Of a DNA stretch of 64,000 nucleotides, positions 59,563-64,000 are shown piece by piece. The DNA is from Calycina herbarum (Eukaryota > Ascomycota > Leotiomycetes > Helotiales > Pezizellaceae). Location of the stretch: assembly GCA_001414485.1 (NCBI GenBank), contig LLEY01000057.1, forward strand, positions 124,001 to 188,000, read 5' to 3'. The notes under the pieces are model-generated. The model was not told the DNA's origin, made no database searches, and saw nothing but the letters and a program-made list of their open reading frames with translations. Position 1 is the stretch's first letter. Each line of letters begins with the position of its first letter. Position numbers and translations under genes: made by a program.

Positions 59563-59888
59563 CCAGTTACTTTTTAGCACGTGCTTTTTTGACTCTTGAC
59601 TTTCTCGCTGCAACTTGAGAAGCAGCATTTGATTGTTTACTCACGGTTCCCATGTATTTTTTGAACTTTTCTTATTTCTCCTTTCCACTCATCAACTCTA
59701 TTATACAGTCATTAAACATGTCGTGAGTAAAAAAGTAGGTAAAAATCAACCGCTGGTCTACTGAAACAGCCACTAATTCAGCCAAGTAAATGATAACCAT
59801 CATCCTGATGTCCCAATACCTCGAATAAGTTAATACTAATAGCTGAGTAAGCACTCTACCGGTTGAGATTCAAACCCGTTTGTACATT

Positions 59889-61301
59889 TCACTTATCTCC
59901 TACAAAATACCTCTCCAAAACCCGCTCCACCTCCCGAAGAAGCGTCTTCCTGTCCGTCACAATCGTAGCCTTCCTCTCATCAACCAAGCCCTCCAACCCC
60001 TCACGCAATAGATTATCAGAAACTACATGCAAATACCCGAATCCCATCCCCTTCTCTACACATACCATTGCCATATGACCGATTTCGGGATCTACCCAAT
60101 CCGCCTGCCCTCTCCATTCCTGTGCCCATTCGTTGGTTTCACATAGAGAAGTTGATACGGTGATATGAACTCCTTTTTTGACTATCTTCTCAGAACCCAC
60201 TACTGCTTTTTCGAGGATATTTGTCCATTTTATAGAGGAGGAGGGAGAGGTAGGAAAGATGCTTGTCGAGCCGGTTGCTAGGATTGAATTTGGGATATGC
60301 TGTGGAGAGAGGGTTCCTAATTTCCCGATATAGATCGCTTCTTGGATTCCATGTTGTTGATGGAGGGAATGGACTAATTGGCCTCCGATATCTCCCCAGT
60401 AGCAGGCTTTGCAGCCTAGGAATACTACTGTGCGGCCGTTAGGAAAGGTGCGTTTCTTCCATGCGAAGAGGGGTTCTTCGGGCTCTGATAATCCTTCTTC
60501 GCTTAGCTTGGTAGACGGAGTTCTTTGTTGTTGGTCTTTTGGTCCGGTCTCCCATGGTCCCGGGCCGGTACAGTGGGGTAGGGAATCGACATATCCTATT
60601 ATTGCTATGTCCGCTTTCCCTAGAAATCTTAGATTTGAGGCAGCAAAGAGTTCAAGACAGGCGTTTGGTTCGGGAAGAAGATATGATATATGGGGTACCT
60701 TTCTCCCTTTGGTATTAGCGAAATAGGTAGCGAGAATGGCGGCGTAATGTTCTACATATGCGATACCGGGAAGGACGTTGAGTTTTAGTGTTGTAGAAGA
60801 AAAGGAGGTGGTGAAGATGTTGGCTGTGGGTCTTTGATAATTAAATGGTTTGTCGGCTTTTTCGTTTGTTGTTATTATGGAGGGTGATGTGCGAGTGTGG
60901 TGGCCAAGTACTAGGATGCGTGTGAAATCTTGGGATTGTATGACGGAGTGGACTTTTGGGAGGATATAGGGGAGGAGTTTAGGACCCATTGTGTGGTTTA
61001 AGGGTGTGGTGGTAACTGGTTTGTGGAACTGAGAGTTCTTGGTTAGCAAGTGCTTTTCCTTCCTTTCGAGTGGGGGTTTGATTGTTGTTTCAGAGAGTAG
61101 GTTTTATTTGAATTTCCTTGAGAAGGGATTGTGCTTTTCCGAGCAGAACTAACTTACTGTTTTAGAGGGAGAAACTGTGTCCTGGTCATCTGGAAGACTC
61201 TCTAAGAGAAGGTTTGGTAGGAGTGAAGAAGGCTGGGTAGAAGTGGTAATCATTTTGTCTCCCGTTTTAATATAGCTCCAAGTGGTTTGCTTGGTGCTCA
61301 T
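59889..61301 (-). CDS. Uncharacterised protein with nucleoside-phosphorylase-like fold
   Basis: The protein has 435 aa in two exons (61301-61158 and 61052-59889) joined by a 105-nt phase-0 intron. The start at 61301 gives 'MSTKQTTWSYIKTGDKM'; a second in-frame ATG lies 16 codons on. 'LLTKNSQFHKPVTTTPLNHT' crosses into the second exon. The region 'EAIYIGKLGTLSPQHIPNSI' followed by 'ILATGSTSIFP' and the C-terminal 'WVDPEIGHMAMVCVEKGMGFGYLHVVSDNL' (in parts) resemble the PNP/UDP phosphorylase superfamily, where such an Asp/Glu-containing strand and 'VSDN' form the nucleoside pocket. The match is by eye and distant, so substrate and activity are open. Known fungal relatives of this fold include STAND-linked and purine-salvage proteins; nothing nearby decides between them. 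Confidence 0.65.
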
Positions 61302-62253
61302 TGAAAAAAGTAAGTGTATTTTACAAACGGGCTGAAGCAAAACCGTAATTCCAAGTCCGAACTACAGAATTGGTATCAAAGCGGAAATGGTCTAGTACTT
61401 GAATTTGCCAGCACTTCAATATTATAGGTCATGTCCTACTTGTACCATCCAAGCATCGGTACTTCCGAATCACTTATGCCGAAGAAAGGTATCGCAAACA
61501 ACACTGAAATCTAGGCCCTATTCGTTTAAATGCGCGAATTATTGTGTCCATTAATATCTAGCGTTGTGTTTCGGTTACGATAATTGGATTGAGATACGAA
61601 CTCACCAGTCAGATCTCACTCGTTGCACAGATTACCTCAACTGCGTCACACTGTTATGGAAAGAAACACTTAAGATCAACAGAAGGCGTTCCCACACTGG
61701 TGACGGCAGAAACTATGGTATGCTGGAATGGGGAAGAACGGGCATTTGTCACAAGCGTGGTGTTTTCATTGGAAAAGAGACGTATCTGAGGTGAGGGGAG
61801 ATTGTAAGGTTGCATTGCCAAGTTATAGAAGCTCTCGTAGAGGCTGACGCATGAGGGAGGCTCTCATGCATGATATTTACTCTGTTCTTACATGCATCTT
61901 GGGCAAGAAAGGGGTAAACTTTGCGCGCATTGCGAGGTAATTGGCGGGCCAGTCTTCCGTGCTCTACTGTCCTGGAAGAGCATTATGGTGCGGAACTCTA
62001 TTTCGTGGATGGCTTTTCGGGTCACCGAATGTTAAAGAGACCGCTCCTTAAGATTTATGTGTAGAAGATTGTATTACTGTGGGGGGCTCCGTTAGCTTTC
62101 GCGAAAGTCCTTGCGCTAGAAGTCCTGAATTCCCAAATGGCTGTTCAAGGAGACTTAGAACAATGAGAAATAACACATCTCGATTATCTCAAACCATTCG
62201 CATAATCAATTCAAGGATATTTTAGAAGAACATTTTAAGGGAACAATTCTACT
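61302..62253. other. Intergenic, no gene recognised
   Basis: It contains the promoter of the phosphorylase-like gene. Frames at 61564-61794 overlap each other and show no motif. Confidence 0.5.
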
Positions 62254-63239
62254 TCAACAAGGAAAAGGTAAAAATCGATGTGTCCTCGCAACCAACTCCC
62301 CATACCCCTCCTCCTCGATCAACCACCCATGCCTAATCAAAAAATCCACAAGAACCATAACACACATAGCCTTATACCTTCCCTCCCTAATATTTCCTAC
62401 CACCTCCTCAACCCCCATCAATCTAAACCCTTCCACCTCCTCATCGCCAGGTTTGAGCACCACCCCCTCATCAACCTCCAAATCGTACACAAACTTCAAA
62501 CTCGGTTCAGTCAATCCCTTCCCAACTCCCTCCCCTTTAACATTGAACTCCATCACGCACCCTACCCCCCTGGCTCTCTCCGCAATCTCCTCTCCCAAAC
62601 TCGCCTCCTCGAATGCCTCCTTAATTAAACATTTCCTAGGTTCCATCCCTGCAGTTACACCCCCCGCTATACTACTATCCAACATCCCAGGATCCCTCTT
62701 CGTCCTCACACTCCTCCTTGGAACCCAAAGTAATAGCTCTTTCTCCCCATCGTTTCTTTTCCCGAAGGTATAGACAGTGCAATGCACACCCGTAGTAACC
62801 ACCCCAAAAAGTCCCGCACCCGCCCTCTCAATCCTCACTCCTCCATCCCCTCTAATACCATATTCCTCGCCCCTCCACCCTTTCAGAACATCAAAACTGT
62901 CCTTTTCTCTAGCTCGCTCCAGTACTGCAGAGATAGCACCATTACACCCCTCGATGTTCTTTTCCCTAAGAATAACCCTCTTGATTTTGCTTCCGGAATC
63001 AAGATGGAAAGAACTCGTCCATGGCATCGCTTCGACGACAAAGTTTGGAATATATCCATAAGGATCCTGAGAGAGGAGAGGGATATGGAATGCCCAGAAG
63101 GATTCTATGGTTTTGGAATACGAAGACTCGTTGGGGTATGGGAAACTAAAGAATGAATTAGTTAGTTCCCATCGCATTTTTGAAAAAAGATGCATACTTA
63201 CTTATCAATCTCCCTCACGACTTCCAGTAAGGATTTCAT
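62254..63239 (-). CDS. DUF4743-Nudix hydrolase (thiamine pyrophosphokinase-associated type)
   Basis: The protein has 309 aa in two exons. The first is tiny (63239-63202, 'MKSLLEVVREID'), followed by a 56-nt intron (63146-63201), and the junction restores 'DNFPYPNESSYS'. The N-terminal DUF4743 region ends near residue 110. The Nudix fold follows, with 'GVHCTVYTFGKR' and the Nudix box region 'AGGVTAGMEPRKCLIKEAFE', then 'EEASL'. The usual Glu after the second Gly of the box is Met and the usual Gly near its end is Ser; the EA.EEAS metal-binding core is kept. Relatives of this family (for example the Nudix half of fission-yeast Tnr3) act on damaged or oxidised thiamine diphosphate, so a clean-up role is plausible. 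It is probably cytosolic, and the gene is intact. Confidence 0.88.
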
Positions 63240-63877
63240 CTTCGCTTCCTGTTCGTTCTAACAAAATGTTCAGAAAGCAAGGACGTTCAACAAGACCAGC
63301 CCCAAGCTTATGAGGAGTCGGTTCGTCATGTGAGCTGACAGCACGCATCTCCAGATTGCGACTTTACACAACGCATGAATCTCCGGATTCCCGGAATTGT
63401 TCTATTCCCTCTTGGAATTCCCGGGTTTTCATTTTCTCATTACTAACCTCGGGTCCCCAGCTTTCCCCTCGTATTCAAATCCTTGCAAGCAACAGCTCCC
63501 CTGCATAACCTAACCCTCTTTCGTCATCTCCTCGCTTCCCAATGAACCGAGGCTCCTCCCGTCACACCATCACTCCAAGTGACGAGCTTCATTATTTTGT
63601 GGTACTCCCAGGAACCAAGCCCTTTTTGGGAATTAGCCGCCAGAGGTACCAAATTTAAATTCTTCCGCGATGCAGAAAGTTAAGTTTGGGACCCGCTATT
63701 TCTATTTCCCCATGCGTTCCGATTGCTGGAATTGGGAGATGCTGGGTGCGGGGTGAAGATCTCTTTTTTTATGGGATGGTGAATTTGGAAATATGACGGG
63801 GATGTTTTGTTTATAGGAAGCTTGGGGTAGCTCGGGGGAGGTAGTACAACTTTCACTCGTTTTTTACGTTTGCGACG
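63240..63877. other. Divergent promoter region between the Nudix gene and the partial secreted-protein gene
   Basis: The two flanking genes point away from it. No gene is seen inside; CTTCCCGG/CCCGGGTTT-like words occur near 63425. Confidence 0.5.
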
Positions 63878-64000
63878 ATGCGGTTTTCGAGACTTTTTGC
63901 GGTTCTTTCGATGGTGCTTTGGGGGTGTGAGGGGACGAGTGATGGGCTTGGTGATGCGGTTACCTGGGATAAGAATAGTATTATGATTAATGGGAATAGA
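63878..64000 (+). CDS. Start of a secreted glycosidase-like protein, probably GH35 beta-galactosidase (partial)
   Basis: Only 41 codons are inside the window and the frame is open to the last base. 'MRFSRLFAVLSMVLWGCEG' is a signal peptide. 'DAVTWDKNSIMINGNR' closely resembles the first strand of GH35 beta-galactosidases, which begins with a VTWD..S..INGER-type segment. The assignment rests on this short motif alone and needs the downstream sequence. Confidence 0.55.
   Translation, partial: MRFSRLFAVLSMVLWGCEGTSDGLGDAVTWDKNSIMINGNR

Larger units (their letters stand above)
57860..59888. other. Long intergenic stretch with short repeated words; no gene recognised
   Basis: It includes the 3' UTR of the DENND11-like gene. 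The region 58300-58900 is unremarkable. From 59129 to 59860 short motifs recur (listed as repeats). Confidence 0.5.

Noticed and set aside
59845..59885. tRNA-like string on the minus strand (GGTAGAG..., GGTTTGAATCTC)
   Set aside because: The blocks resemble the D-arm and T-loop words but occur in the wrong order and no cloverleaf can be folded.
1..64000. CRISPR arrays, operons, rRNA genes, prokaryotic features
   Set aside because: The window is eukaryotic, with spliced genes; no direct-repeat/spacer pattern or rRNA sequence was seen.

Overview
This window is nuclear DNA of a filamentous ascomycete (Pezizomycotina; a leotiomycete is plausible but cannot be fixed from sequence alone). The evidence is short spliceosomal introns (mostly 45-105 nt) with GTAAGT/GTATGT donors and CTAAC-like branch sites, a HET-domain gene, two STAND/NACHT genes, a Zn2Cys6 regulator and AT-rich repeat islands. 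Coordinates for split genes run from first to last coding base, and the introns are given in the text.

Layout. 0-5 kb is accessory sequence: a decayed NACHT gene, a TA-flanked mariner-like MITE, and a CT-rich tract with a telomere-like repeat. 5.8-21.3 kb is mostly core genome: PNG1 peptide:N-glycanase, a hAT-like MITE, the rRNA-processing factor UTP4, a 6PGDH/HIBADH-family dehydrogenase, a decayed fungal gene and a GPI-anchored secreted protein. 22.7-24.6 kb holds a HET-domain gene with decayed sequence behind it. 24.6-29.5 kb has no convincing gene. 29.5-35.6 kb carries a Zn2Cys6 regulator, ribosomal protein uS5 (RPS2) and a mucin-like single-pass membrane protein. 36.5-43.3 kb is again immune-like or accessory: a small protein with a damaged splice donor and a large NACHT-ankyrin gene. 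The P-loop of that NACHT gene sits on a 25-nt microexon, and its reading frame is broken by a nonsense codon. 43.8-46.0 kb encodes a secreted serine carboxypeptidase.

The most interesting part is 49-55.3 kb. Four divergent copies of an unrecognised small membrane-protein family lie together, three on the minus strand and one on the plus strand. They share one phase-0 intron position and a common architecture: N-terminal soluble part, TM, intron, TM, basic loop, an acidic 'DIEKG...EW.KLS.EEQ' segment, TM. One copy is split by a 472-bp MITE whose removal restores the frame exactly. The others carry stops, a lost splice acceptor or a frameshift. AT-rich MITEs surround the cluster.

55.9-64 kb returns to core genes: a DENND11/LCHN-like protein, a nucleoside-phosphorylase-fold protein, a DUF4743-Nudix hydrolase, and the first 41 codons of a secreted protein resembling a GH35 beta-galactosidase.

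The window therefore alternates gene-dense, intact housekeeping blocks with islands of decaying self/non-self-recognition-type genes, paralogues and non-autonomous transposons. All family assignments were made by reading the translated sequence; no database search was run.
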